Position numbers and translations under genes: made by a program
Shown: positions 36,667-45,458 of the stretch, one piece after another
How positions within the stretch are numbered: the stretch's first letter is position 1
Layout of the letters: every line of letters begins with the position of its first letter
NCBI GenBank assembly: GCA_011390955.1
Contig: JAABRM010000007.1
Location: 1 to 64,000 of the forward strand
Length of the DNA stretch: 64,000 bases
DNA from: Oscillatoriales cyanobacterium
GTDB taxonomy: Bacteria > Cyanobacteriota > Cyanobacteriia > Cyanobacteriales > Laspinemataceae
Direction of reading: 5' to 3'
The notes under the pieces: generated by a model
What the model was told of the DNA's origin: nothing
Databases searched by the model: none
Seen by the model: only the letters and a program-made list of their open reading frames with translations

Positions 36667-38847
36667 ATGGCCAAAACCAAAACAGTAGATCCCACGGCCA
36701 GCGAGATTAACCTCAAAGATCCGCAGTATTATATTAATCGCGAATTAAGCTGGTTAGAATTTAACTACCGAGTGTTACATGAAGCCTTCGATTCCCGGAC
36801 ACTTTTACTGGAACGACTGAAGTTTTTATCGATCTTCAGCACGAACCTGGATGAATTCTTTATGGTCCGAATCGCCGCGTTAAAACAACAGGTAGAAGCC
36901 AAGGTTGCCAAGTTAACTCCTGACGGTCGGACACCGGAAGAACAACTGGATGGCATTAGCGATCGCCTGCACCCAATGGTAGTCGAACAGCATCGTCACT
37001 TTCAACAGCAAATCCGACCCTTATTAGTCGCCAACCACATTCATATCCTCGACTACATCGATCTCAACCAAGAGCAACGGCTCTATATGCAGAGCTACTT
37101 TGAAGAGCAAATCTTTCCCGTCCTCACTCCTTTAGCCGTCGATCCGGGTCATCCGTTCCCCTATATTTCCAATCTCAGCTTAAACTTAGCGGTACTGGTT
37201 AAAGATCCCGAAACCGAGGAGGAATTTTTTGCTCGCGTCAAAGTCCCCAAAGTCTTACCCAGATTTATTTCCTTGCCTTCAGACCCGATTAAACCTTCTC
37301 AGACCCCCGTCACCGCAGCAACACCGCCAACCATCTACCAATTTGTTCCCTTGGAACAAGTCATCGCTCATAACTTAGAGTTCTTATTTCCCGGAATGAA
37401 TATACAGGAATATCATTTATTCCGAATTACGCGGGATGCGGATTTAGAACTACAAGAACTGGAAGCCGATGACTTGTTATTAGCCATTGAAAAAGAACTG
37501 CGAAAACGACGGTTTGGGGGTTCCGTGGTCCGCCTGGAAATACCCGTGGACTTGCCGCCCAGCATTCGGGAAATGCTCATGCACGAACTGGACGTGGAAG
37601 AGTCGGATGTTTATGAAGTAGAAGGATTACTGAATTTAGGGGACTTAATGAGTTTCATGGGATTGCCCAAACCAGAACTCAAAGATCGACCCTGGAACCC
37701 GGTCGTTCCCCCGCGTTTGCGTCGTCTCCATGATTTACCCGTAGACCAAGTAGAACTGGATATAGAGGAAGGGGAAGATTTATTTGCTTTAATTCGCCAA
37801 AAAGATATATTGCTACACCATCCTTATTATTCATTTAGCGCCTCGGTGCAACGTTTTATTACTCAAGCGGCCCATGACCCTGGAGTTTTGGCGATTAAGA
37901 TGACACTATATCGGACTTCGGGAGATTCGCCGATTATTAATGCTTTAATTACGGCGGCAGAAAATGGCAAGCAGGTGGCGGCATTGGTGGAACTGAAAGC
38001 CCGATTTGATGAAGAAAATAATATTCAATGGGCACGAAAGTTAGAAAAAGCCGGAGTTCATGTGGTTTATGGTTTGGTCGGGTTAAAAACTCATACGAAA
38101 ATTGCGATGGTCGTCCGACGAGAACAGGATCGCATTCGGCGTTATGTTCATATTGGGACGGGGAATTATAATCCTAAGACCGCCCGACTTTATACAGATT
38201 TGGGTTTGCTATCTTGTCGGGATGAACTTGGTGCCGATTTGACCGATTTGTTTAATTTTTTAACGGGATATTCTCGACAACGGTCTTATCGGAAATTACT
38301 GATAGCCCCGGTGAATATGCGCGATCGCATGGAAGCTTTAATTGACCGAGAAACGGAACACGCGAAAAATGGTTATCATAGCCGAATTGTGGTCAAGATG
38401 AATGCGTTGGTAGATCCGAAAATTATCCTCAAACTTTATCAAGCTTCTCAAGCGGGAGTGCAAATTGATTTGCTAATCCGAGGGATTTGCTGTTTGCGTC
38501 CAGGAGTTCCCGGACTGAGTGAAAATATTCGAGCGGTGAGTATTGTGGGTCGTTATTTAGAACATTCTCGCATTTTTTATTTCCACAATCGCGGTGAGGA
38601 AGAATTATTTATTGGATCGGCGGATTGGATGCCCCGCAATTTGAACCGCCGGGTCGAGGCAATTACGCCCGTAGAAGATCCAGATTTAATGAAAGATTTG
38701 CAAGAAATTTTGGGGATTATGCTGTCAGATAATCGCCAAGCTTGGGATTTACAAGGCGATGGCACTTATGTGCAGCGATCGCCCCTGAAAGATGCTTCTG
38801 GTGAATCTAGCAGCCAGAAGATTTTAATGGAAATGGCCGCTCAATAA
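36667..38847 (+). CDS. ppk1: polyphosphate kinase 1
   Basis: A 726-residue membrane-associated enzyme that polymerises ATP gamma-phosphate into polyphosphate, reversibly. The N-domain opens with YYINRELSWLEFNYRVLHEA, followed by LKFLSIFSTNLDEFFMVR. The catalytic domains contain MTLYRTSGDSPI, VELKARFDEENNIQWARKLE, KTHTKIAMVVR and HIGTGNYNPKTARLYTD, including the phospho-accepting histidine region. It has full family length, and the ATG fits the family start. A shorter overlapping frame that begins at 36467 is not used. A TTGTTGG microsatellite follows the stop. Confidence 0.97.
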   Translation: MAKTKTVDPTASEINLKDPQYYINRELSWLEFNYRVLHEAFDSRTLLLERLKFLSIFSTNLDEFFMVRIAALKQQVEAKVAKLTPDGRTPEEQLDGISDRLHPMVVEQHRHFQQQIRPLLVANHIHILDYIDLNQEQRLYMQSYFEEQIFPVLTPLAVDPGHPFPYISNLSLNLAVLVKDPETEEEFFARVKVPKVLPRFISLPSDPIKPSQTPVTAATPPTIYQFVPLEQVIAHNLEFLFPGMNIQEYHLFRITRDADLELQELEADDLLLAIEKELRKRRFGGSVVRLEIPVDLPPSIREMLMHELDVEESDVYEVEGLLNLGDLMSFMGLPKPELKDRPWNPVVPPRLRRLHDLPVDQVELDIEEGEDLFALIRQKDILLHHPYYSFSASVQRFITQAAHDPGVLAIKMTLYRTSGDSPIINALITAAENGKQVAALVELKARFDEENNIQWARKLEKAGVHVVYGLVGLKTHTKIAMVVRREQDRIRRYVHIGTGNYNPKTARLYTDLGLLSCRDELGADLTDLFNFLTGYSRQRSYRKLLIAPVNMRDRMEALIDRETEHAKNGYHSRIVVKMNALVDPKIILKLYQASQAGVQIDLLIRGICCLRPGVPGLSENIRAVSIVGRYLEHSRIFYFHNRGEEELFIGSADWMPRNLNRRVEAITPVEDPDLMKDLQEILGIMLSDNRQAWDLQGDGTYVQRSPLKDASGESSSQKILMEMAAQ

Positions 38848-38850
38848 ATT

Positions 38851-39045
38851 AGTTGTTGGTTGTTGGTTGTTAGTTGTTGGTTGTTGGTTGTTGGTTGGTT
38901 GTTGGTTGTTGTTGGTTGTTGTTGGTTGGTTGTTGTTGGTTGTTGGTTGGTTGTTGTTGGTTGGTTGTTGTTGGTTGGTTGTTGGTTGTTTGAAGCAAAC
39001 ACCCACTAACAACTAACAACCAACAACTAACAACCAACAACTAAT
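38851..39045. repeat. TTGTTGG / CAACAAC microsatellite
   Basis: Heptamer-type TTGGTTG runs are followed by the complementary CAACAACTAA run, so the block is self-complementary. It separates ppk1 from the small gene at 39051. Confidence 0.9.
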
Positions 39046-39050
39046 CATCG

Positions 39051-39227
39051 TCAATTATTGTCTGGAAAGGTGCGCTTGAACTCCATAATCAGATCGTCTA
39101 ACTCTTCGATCGCCTGATTTACGTCAATTCTTAAGGTTCCCAGGTTGGGTCTTTCCAGTAACTTGAGCAAATATTCGCGTTTACCCTCAATTTCGGTCAT
39201 TTTCTCTTGTAATTTTTCGGCTTCCAT
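39051..39227 (-). CDS. 58-residue coiled-coil-like small protein
   Basis: A short minus-strand gene of 58 codons plus TGA. It begins MEAEKLQEKMTEIEGKREYL and ends FKRTFPDNN. The heptad-like spacing of Leu and Ile suggests a two-helix coil, and AAGGAT upstream of the ATG serves as a ribosome-binding site. The reading frame is clean and flanked on both sides by repeats, which makes chance unlikely. I think it belongs to a conserved cyanobacterial small-protein group but know no function. Confidence 0.7.
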   Translation of the reverse strand: MEAEKLQEKMTEIEGKREYLLKLLERPNLGTLRIDVNQAIEELDDLIMEFKRTFPDNN

Positions 39228-39368
39228 TTTCTCTATCCTTGGTTAATTGGCAATTAAACTACATTTTTTTGCGTGTTTTCGGCGTTAATCGCGATTCCGC
39301 AACGCGATCGCCAAAGCGAATCGCAGTTACCCATGACGCAATAAATCTTAACATCTCTGTCGGATTAA

Positions 39369-39580
39369 TGTTGTTTGTTGTTGGTTATTTGTTGTTAGTT
39401 ATTTGTTATTGGTTGTTTGTTGGTTGTTGTTAGTTATTGGTTATTTGTTATTTGTTATTAGTTAAGAGAACGGGGAATAGGCAGAAAACCAACAACCAAC
39501 AACCAACAACCAACAACAAACAACAAACAACCAACAACCAACAACCAACAACCAACAACCAACAACCAACAACCAACAAC
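39369..39580. repeat. TTGTTGG / CAACCAA microsatellite
   Basis: TTGTTTG and TTATTTG runs are followed by CAACCAA runs. The block abuts the stop of the NACHT gene. The stretch 39228-39368 contains no gene I can support. Confidence 0.9.
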
Positions 39581-41199
39581 TAATCAAGATTCTGCAAATG
39601 CTGACTAAGGAGAGGGTGAATCAAGCGATAACGATCGCGAATTTTTTGCAGCAATAAGCGTTCGGTTAAAAATTCCAGAAATCGAGCATAATTCCAGGGA
39701 ATATTGCCCTTGCGCGATCGATTTAAGCGGATATATAAGGGTTTCAGCCAAGGTAAGGTGGCATAAATACTGGCAATTAAGCCGGAAATAGGGGCGATCG
39801 CCACGATAAAAATTAGCAAAGATAATCCATATAATAACCCACCGCCTTGACCTTCCCCTTGAGCAATCAGCAAACTATTTAACTGAAAACTTAACAGTCC
39901 CAAGGCAAATAGAATCACGGTATTTACGGCGGAAATCCTGAGAATATTTACGGATAATTTATTCACCTTAATTCGCCGATTCTTTAAAGCAGTTAATGCG
40001 ATTAAGCCCCCGGATACGGACATAAATACTATAGCATAAAATAAACCAATATTGATAAGATAAAACCATAAAAATAGGATTAAATAAATAATCCCCAGAA
40101 TCAAAACAACTCCTACACAACTTAAGTTAATTGGCGATAAAAATAAAGATGGGGGCAGACTATCTAAGCAAAACTCTGTGTTTTTTGGCAGAGTGCGATC
40201 GATTAGCAACTGTTTTAACCAAGTTTTGCTTTGTTCAGGAGTCGGTTCTTTCCCCCGTGGATACCATTGGCTAGGATTTTGCCTGCCTAGTTGTCTGCGA
40301 ATATAGGCATTTAATAAATAGTCAATCCGTTCTTGTTTGGTCTTAATCCGTTTCCAAGAGTTAATTAAAATTTCTTCACTAGCCAATGCCATTAAGTTTA
40401 AAAATAAAGGCTGTTTAGCTATGGCTAATAAATTAGGATTATCCTGAATATTTTCCCATATTTCTCTACTTCTCGATGCGAATAAGTAGGTTTTTATTTG
40501 TTCAACATTGAGAGGTTTTAAGCCGATCGCAGCGGATAATTTTAGCCGGTTTTGGGTTTGTTTGTAGTCAGTTAAGCGAGTAGCCACCACGAAAGAAAGC
40601 GATCGCCCATTGAATAGTTTTAATTGATTCAGGGCAAGCACACAATCTTCTTGTTCCCAGGGGCTGAGTTCATCCAATCCATCGAGGAGTAAAAGTAGTT
40701 CACCGGATTGGAACCAAGCTTCCGTCAGGTCAATACTGACACCATATTTAGTCTGAATTTGAGCAAAAATCCAGGTAGTTAATGGTTGACTAGATTGCCA
40801 AGTGGGTAAGTCTAATAAAACCGGGATGGGGGCTTGGGGATTATTTAAGGCGCGATCGCAACAATCAGCGGCTAATTCTAATAATGTGGTGGTTTTTCCT
40901 GACCCTGGAATTCCTAACAAAACCACTCGACCCAAATTGTTTTGATTGGGAAATCCATCGATGATTTTTTCTGTGGGTTTAAGGGTGCGAGTTGGTGTTT
41001 GACCAATTTTAATATCGACATTCCAGAGACGGGGAATTTCTTCATCTAGGGGTTTGTCAAACATTAAGGTATTGAACACCGCAAGGTGTAAAGATTGTTG
41101 CGATCGCTCCGTAATTTCTTGACGAATAGCGGCGAGTAATTCTTGTCGGCCAATTTTGGGTTTTTTTTGCCGAAAAAGCTGCTGATTAATTGTAAACAT
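39580..41199 (-). CDS. NACHT-type NTPase with C-terminal membrane domain
   Basis: 539 residues. The NTPase core has Walker A GIPGSGKT at 96-103 and Walker B LLLLLDGLDEL at about 168-178, the pattern of NACHT/STAND proteins, followed by helical and winged-helix regions. From about residue 345 there are five or six hydrophobic segments, so the signalling end is membrane-embedded. The last 40 residues (RFLEFLTERLLLQKIRDRYRLIHPLL) match the tail of many cyanobacterial NACHT proteins. NACHT proteins include immune sensors in bacteria and animals, so a role in defence is a fair guess. It lacks the long repeat sensor domain usual for STAND proteins. Confidence 0.82.
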   Translation of the reverse strand: MFTINQQLFRQKKPKIGRQELLAAIRQEITERSQQSLHLAVFNTLMFDKPLDEEIPRLWNVDIKIGQTPTRTLKPTEKIIDGFPNQNNLGRVVLLGIPGSGKTTTLLELAADCCDRALNNPQAPIPVLLDLPTWQSSQPLTTWIFAQIQTKYGVSIDLTEAWFQSGELLLLLDGLDELSPWEQEDCVLALNQLKLFNGRSLSFVVATRLTDYKQTQNRLKLSAAIGLKPLNVEQIKTYLFASRSREIWENIQDNPNLLAIAKQPLFLNLMALASEEILINSWKRIKTKQERIDYLLNAYIRRQLGRQNPSQWYPRGKEPTPEQSKTWLKQLLIDRTLPKNTEFCLDSLPPSLFLSPINLSCVGVVLILGIIYLILFLWFYLINIGLFYAIVFMSVSGGLIALTALKNRRIKVNKLSVNILRISAVNTVILFALGLLSFQLNSLLIAQGEGQGGGLLYGLSLLIFIVAIAPISGLIASIYATLPWLKPLYIRLNRSRKGNIPWNYARFLEFLTERLLLQKIRDRYRLIHPLLSQHLQNLD

Positions 41200-41220
41200 G
41201 AGTTGCTACTTGAAATATAA

Positions 41221-41330
41221 GTAGGGTGGGCAAAACTTTGCCCACCCTACATCCGGCTGATACTTGTTGGTTATTAGTTATTGGTTATTTGTTCGTGGAC
41301 AAAAAAACAACCAACCAATAACAATTAACA
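41221..41330. repeat. GTAGGGTGGGCAAA palindrome and TTGGTTATT repeats
   Basis: A perfect palindrome at 41221-41250 is followed by short TTGGTTATTTGTT and CAACCAATAACAA repeats up to the stop of the next gene. Confidence 0.85.
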
Positions 41331-41333
41331 ATA

Positions 41334-42176
41334 TTATCCTAATCGCTGCACATCTTCCACCGACAAAGATAAAGCCTGAGCCACTTGCTCTATACTTAAG
41401 CCCATTGCCAGTAGTTTAGGAATGGCTTCCTGTTGGGTTTGTTCGGCGCGATCGGCCCGTTGGCGTTCCGCTTCAGCCCGTTGGCGTTCGAGTTTAGCGA
41501 GTTCGCTACCAGTGAGCAATAAATTACCCTGGTTGTCCCACCAACGTAACCATTGCTGGGTCTGATTTTGGTAGCTACCTTCCCAGACCCCTAACTCGAC
41601 TCCCATAGTGGCGATCGCGTAATGTCCGCGATCGTTTGGTTGCAAAAGGTGATAGCGACCATTTAGCCAGTTATAAACTTCTAATTCGTTGGTTTTAATC
41701 AGATAAATCGCATAATAAGGAATGCGAATAATCTGCTCATAAACCCAAAATTTTCCGGGTTTTTGATTGCCTCCTTCTGGCAAACGAGATAGGGGAGTTT
41801 TATCTCGTTCTTCAGAACCATCACCACTGGCAAATTCGATCGCAATAAAAGGCACAATATACTCGCGCCACAATACATAAGAACGGCGATATTGACCATC
41901 TAATCGCGGTGGAACATTGGGAACATAGAACCAATCCGGGGCTTCGGCACCCCGTTCCGGCGGGTCAGTTTCCCGCCAATAAATGCCACAATCTTGCCCG
42001 ATCGCATATTGTCCGTCGGGGTGGAGGGTTTGCAATGTACTTTCCAGAGAATCGGTCAATAAAATACTCTGGGGATGTTCTTGAAAGTTCTTCACAAAAG
42101 TGCCGTCGGATTCAGGTAATTGAGTGTGATCGGGAAAAGCGGGCGGTACTATTGTCCGGTCTAGGCTTTGAGTCAT
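41334..42176 (-). CDS. Uma2-family (DUF820) PD-(D/E)XK nuclease-like protein
   Basis: 280 residues with the cyanobacterial Uma2 pattern: an N-terminal segment (QSILLTDSLESTLQTLHPDGQY), APDWFYVPNVPP, the core IVPFIAIEFASGDGSEERD, and KFWVYEQIIRIPYYAIYL. A helical C-terminus rich in ERQRAEAERQRADRAEQ forms a coiled coil. Such proteins are very numerous in filamentous cyanobacteria and share a restriction-endonuclease-like fold. Their target is not known. They may act on DNA during element movement or defence. The start at 42176 is the only reasonable ATG. Confidence 0.88.
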   Translation of the reverse strand: MTQSLDRTIVPPAFPDHTQLPESDGTFVKNFQEHPQSILLTDSLESTLQTLHPDGQYAIGQDCGIYWRETDPPERGAEAPDWFYVPNVPPRLDGQYRRSYVLWREYIVPFIAIEFASGDGSEERDKTPLSRLPEGGNQKPGKFWVYEQIIRIPYYAIYLIKTNELEVYNWLNGRYHLLQPNDRGHYAIATMGVELGVWEGSYQNQTQQWLRWWDNQGNLLLTGSELAKLERQRAEAERQRADRAEQTQQEAIPKLLAMGLSIEQVAQALSLSVEDVQRLG

Positions 42177-42209
42177 GTCTATCCACTGGTAAAAGGACAG
42201 ATATTTTAT

Positions 42210-42351
42210 TTACAGCAATTTTCTATTAAGTAAACCAGAAATATCTGTAGGGGCGAAGCATGACCGCAGACAAATTATTGCTGAAAATATTAATCTGAAT
42301 CCGGTCATGCTTCGCCCTACCGTGGTTCAGTAAGAAAGAAAACCGCTGTAA
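42210..42351 (+). mobile_element. TTACAGCG-family inverted-repeat element, copy 1
   Basis: A roughly 142-bp element with imperfect ends TTACAGCAATTTTCTATTAA and ...GGTTCAGTAAGAAAGAAAAC then CGCTGTAA. The core is the palindrome GGGCGAAGCATGACCG / CGGTCATGCTTCGCCC. Relatives occur at 20099-20436, 50681-50821 and 62676-62879. It has no coding capacity, as in MITEs. The remaining bases to 42578 contain no gene. Confidence 0.75.
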
Positions 42352-42578
42352 GTATCTTAATTTAATTATAATAGCGATCGCTGTTGTGGTTGTGGTCAGG
42401 TCGGCTAATCCCCATCCGGGGGCGCTGCTGACTATTTTTTTCCAGTTTATCATTAATTGATCGCTAATACAGAAGGGTTATCAGTGGGGCATAATCAGAA
42501 GTTACATAATGCCAAAATCAAGTCATATTTTTATACCCAAAAAAAGACAAGATTAAAGTCTGATTTTACTCTCGATTT

Positions 42579-43160
42579 TCACTCTCGATTTAAATACTTA
42601 GAAAGGCCACGATTATAACCCAAAGGAGAGCGATAACCCTCATCAATCATGCGAGCATGAAGGGCATCAGCCTCGGTTAAGCTGACAGTTTCTTGCTGAG
42701 TCGCTTTAATCAAAATTCCCAAACTTCCGGTTAGGCGAATATCGTTTTTTTGGCAAAACCTTCGGGCCTTGCCGTCATCTGTTGCTAATATCCAGCCACG
42801 AATACGAGCGATCGCCATTGCTTCTGCTTCTCCGGTTCCAAATTGCTCACCATATTCCAAAGCCAACTTTATTTCTAACATTTCATCCCTAGAATTTAGA
42901 TCATTGTTAGCAACTTGTAGCCAGCCTGCTTCAATGGCTTGATTAACTACCTGTAGTCTGGTTCTACTAAGAAGTTTAGGATATTTCCAACCACTTTCTA
43001 TTCCGGTTTGGATTTCTCGCAACACCGCTCTACCAATAAAGGCTCTACCTTCATAGAGCCTTTGTAATACATCAAAACACTGTGTCAGAGCAAAGTTACT
43101 CAATACCGTATTATCAAAAATGATGGGCAAAGATTGAAAATCAGGCGTTTTCGATATCAC
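42579..43160 (-). CDS. PIN-like toxin (DUF3368 type)
   Basis: 193 residues with a PIN-domain fold: Asp16 in IIFDNTVLSNFA, an acidic cluster around residue 105-112 (YGEQFGTGEAEAMAIA), and the ATDDGKARRFC motif near 130-140. These supply the metal-binding carboxylates of a VapC-like RNase. It overlaps the end of the upstream antitoxin gene by 20 bp. The longer C-terminus with GILIKATQ and ...LGYNRGLSKYL matches the DUF3368 group. Confidence 0.82.
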   Translation of the reverse strand: MISKTPDFQSLPIIFDNTVLSNFALTQCFDVLQRLYEGRAFIGRAVLREIQTGIESGWKYPKLLSRTRLQVVNQAIEAGWLQVANNDLNSRDEMLEIKLALEYGEQFGTGEAEAMAIARIRGWILATDDGKARRFCQKNDIRLTGSLGILIKATQQETVSLTEADALHARMIDEGYRSPLGYNRGLSKYLNRE

Positions 43161-43485
43161 TTAACAATTCATCCTCACTAATCACACCCAGATCGATTGG
43201 TGCATTACGTTTTTTTAACTGTGCTTTAGCTTCCTCAATGGGCACATCTAGTAATTCTGCTAATTTACCCAAACTAATCTGTCCCAAATTATATGCCTCA
43301 AATGCCATTTCCACATACTCCATGAACGATTTTGCCCAAGCTTTGGCCAGATTGTCTGGGAGATGAGCATCAGTTATTTTAGATTGATGTTTGTACATGA
43401 CAAAATCGATTAAGTCGCTGACTTCTGGTAAAACTGATTCTGGCAGTTGTTGCAATTTGGCGATCGCGATTTCACGAATAGTCAT
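43141..43485 (-). CDS. UPF0175-type antitoxin
   Basis: 114 residues. The N-terminal half (REIAIAKLQQLPESVLPEVSDLIDFV) resembles DUF2281 segments. The C-terminal half (AFEAYNLGQISLGKLAELLDVPIEEAKAQLKKRNA) is a UPF0175-like helix-turn-helix that binds DNA and the toxin. It precedes the PIN toxin with a 20-bp overlap, the standard order. The fusion of the two halves is common in cyanobacteria. Confidence 0.82.
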   Translation of the reverse strand: MTIREIAIAKLQQLPESVLPEVSDLIDFVMYKHQSKITDAHLPDNLAKAWAKSFMEYVEMAFEAYNLGQISLGKLAELLDVPIEEAKAQLKKRNAPIDLGVISEDELLSDIENA

Positions 43486-43563
43486 AACAGTGGTTTATTT
43501 GAGTTTTCTTTATATTAGATCGACATTAAATAGAGGCGCAAACCTGATAGCGATTATTCTTCT

Positions 43564-43600
43564 ATATCCTGAAATTTCATGCCTTCATAAAACCAGCTTT
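43564..43600 (-). pseudogene. remnant of a TPR gene
   Basis: 37 bp that match 44134-44170 of the neighbouring TPR gene with one mismatch. They encode SWFYEGMKFQDI, the start of the TPR protein, then a stop at 43554-43556. The fragment is all that is left of a second copy, cut by a CCAGGCTCTGCC repeat. Confidence 0.6.
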
Positions 43601-43682
43601 TCTGATTCCCAGGCTCTGCCTGGGAATCCTAATCCAGAGGATCTGCCCCCCAGCCCCTCCGCTCCTCTGCCCCTCTGCATTT

Positions 43683-44201
43683 TTATTCTGGCTGCCGTTC
43701 TTCCTGGCATATTTCCCCGGCACATTGCTTTTGCTTACTTAAACTGATTGCGATCGCTTCCTCAGCTTCCAGGGGCTTTCTTTCTGACTCCGAATAGTTA
43801 CCCTTGGGCAGTTTAATCGGATTGGGAATAGTCGCCAAAGTCAGGGCGCGAGTCGTCTGGCAAATAGCATGATAAGGGTCTATTTCCAGCACCTTATCAA
43901 AACAAATTAGCGCCTCTTCATACCGACGTAAATTACACAACGTCGCGCCTTTATTATACCATAAATCTGCCACGTCTGGATGAGTTTTAATCGCTGTTTC
44001 ATAACAGCTTATGGCCGCTTCATCCTCTCCCAATTGCTCTAGGGCAATGCCTTTGTAAACCCAAGCAGGAATAAAATTAGGCTGACAATCAATGGCTTTT
44101 TGGAAACAATCCACAGCTTGAGAATATTGTCCGATATCCTGAAATTTCATCCCTTCATAAAACCAGCTTTCATAGTCCGGTAATTCTTTTAATTCTTTCA
44201 T
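43683..44201 (-). CDS. tetratricopeptide-repeat protein
   Basis: 172 residues, essentially three TPR units of 34 residues: WFYEGMKFQDIGQYSQAVDCFQKAI, WVYKGIALEQLGEDEAAISCYETAI and WYNKGATLCNLRRYEEALICFDKVL. A low-complexity tail with several cysteines follows. TPR proteins act as protein-binding scaffolds; no enzymatic domain is attached. A remnant of its 5' end is present 570 bp downstream, so duplication has taken place here. Confidence 0.85.
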   Translation of the reverse strand: MKELKELPDYESWFYEGMKFQDIGQYSQAVDCFQKAIDCQPNFIPAWVYKGIALEQLGEDEAAISCYETAIKTHPDVADLWYNKGATLCNLRRYEEALICFDKVLEIDPYHAICQTTRALTLATIPNPIKLPKGNYSESERKPLEAEEAIAISLSKQKQCAGEICQEERQPE

Positions 44202-44259
44202 AGTTGCTTCACGATTCAGTTAATATCAAGTCCGTTTATTTTTCTGGTTCTAGTTGTTT

Positions 44260-44460
44260 GTTCTGGTTCCCAGGCTCTGCCTTTCTGGTTCCCAGGCTCT
44301 GCCTGGGAATCCTAGTCCAGAGGCTCTGCCTCGCGTGTCCATCATTTCTCAGTATTTTCAGATAACAATGATACATTATTTTGTAGGTTGGGTTGAGGAA
44401 CGAAACCCAACATTACAATCATTACATTAAAGGCAATAAACCGGGTTTAGTCACATTGTT
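44260..44460. repeat. CCAGGCTCTGCCTGGGAATC and GTTGGGTT repeats
   Basis: Palindromic CCAGGCTCTGCC units occur twice in direct succession at about 44270-44305, then a GAGGCTCTGCCTC unit. A second type, TAGGTTGGGTTGAGGAACGA with AAACCCAAC, lies at about 44381-44411. Further copies of the first type occur at about 43608-43645 and 45204-45243. No gene is seen between 44202 and 44546. Confidence 0.8.
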
Positions 44461-44546
44461 CTCCAATAGATGTATCACTTTTTTTTGAAATTACTATATC
44501 AAGTCGGTTTATTTATCGATACAGCCTTTGTCTCTCGCGAGAATAG

Positions 44547-44816
44547 CTAGGGAAAATAGCGATAGATATCTTTACGATGTAGCACGCGAGCGAAGATAAC
44601 TGTTTCGCCATCAAAGAAAATTCCTATACGGTAATCGCCGATGCGAATTCGATAAGCATTTTCATCCCCTTTTAGCTTTTTTAAATTACCAATTTCTTCA
44701 AATTTTAGCAAATTAGGGATTTCTGTAAATGCTAACGCTTTTATTGTTTCAAAGCTGGGGGTACTTTTCAGAGCCTTCAAGTCTTTTAAAAAGCTCGGCT
44801 TATACTCAGTTTTCAT
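44547..44816 (-). CDS. RelE/ParE-type toxin
   Basis: 89 residues. The compact RelE-like pattern is clear: MKTEYKPSFLKDLKAL at the start, KKLKGDENAYRIRIGDYRIGIFFDG in the middle and FARVLHRKDIYRYFP at the end, with the basic residues typical of ribosome-dependent mRNA interferases. It overlaps the upstream antitoxin by 4 bp (ATGA), so the two are translated together. Confidence 0.88.
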   Translation of the reverse strand: MKTEYKPSFLKDLKALKSTPSFETIKALAFTEIPNLLKFEEIGNLKKLKGDENAYRIRIGDYRIGIFFDGETVIFARVLHRKDIYRYFP

Positions 44817-45016
44817 TCTTTCTCAAGTTCAGCTAGGGCGGCTTCCAAGTCCAAGGAAGTTTCATTTTTTACTTCCATCATGGCTCGATAAAGTCCCGCT
44901 TCTTCAATAACTTCTAGCAGTCGCTTATAATCACTGAAATCCAAGATTACTTTACGAATTTGACCGGAAACATCTGTAATCAATTCTTGAGCAAAGGGAT
45001 ATTGTTCTGCTGGCAT
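44813..45016 (-). CDS. antitoxin partner of the RelE-type toxin
   Basis: 67 residues from the ATG at 45016 (MPAEQYPF); the frame is open to an ATG at 45046, which would add ten basic residues. The N-terminus forms a short beta segment, SGQIRKVILDFSDYKRLLEVIEEAGLYRAMMEV, and the acidic tail LDLEAALAELEKE should wrap the toxin. It resembles small Phd/RelB-like antitoxins of cyanobacteria. Confidence 0.8.
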   Translation of the reverse strand: MPAEQYPFAQELITDVSGQIRKVILDFSDYKRLLEVIEEAGLYRAMMEVKNETSLDLEAALAELEKE

Positions 45017-45059
45017 ATTTTCTCTCTGAATCCACTTTATCCGCAAATTTTACTAATAA

Positions 45060-45440
45060 ATATAACACAAACTTGGGCAGCAGGTTTTCCCGCCATGACT
45101 CTTCACGGTGATTCCGGCGCCCCCAACGGTCATTCCCGTCCCCTCTGCACGGGGATAATCCCCGCGCTGATAACCTTTTCCCAGATTTCTAGTTGTTCTT
45201 CCAGGCTCTGCCTGGGAATCCTAATCTAGAGGCTCTGCCTCCCGTGTCAATTGGGATAATCCCCGCGCTGATAACCTTTTCCCAGATTATAATCAGCTTA
45301 TCCCAAGTACAGAGGGGCGATCTATGCTTAATACCGAGTACGGGCGAATGGCCATTTGCCCCTACAAGAAACCCGGTTTCTGAAAGCAGAGACTTTATCC
45401 GGTCATGGTTCGCCTTTTATGAGATTAATCTGAAAACCAC
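45060..45440. repeat. repeat-rich intergenic region
   Basis: It contains two copies of GGGATAATCCCCGCGCTGAT (about 45152 and 45248), CCAGGCTCTGCC units (about 45206), and an AGAAACCCGGTTTCT palindrome (about 45367). I see no gene. Confidence 0.75.
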
Positions 45441-45458
45441 TCTAAAGCGATTTGAAAC

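Noticed and set aside
36467-36688. A 73-codon frame overlapping the start of ppk1
   Set aside because: It runs into ppk1, has no ribosome-binding site and shows no domain.
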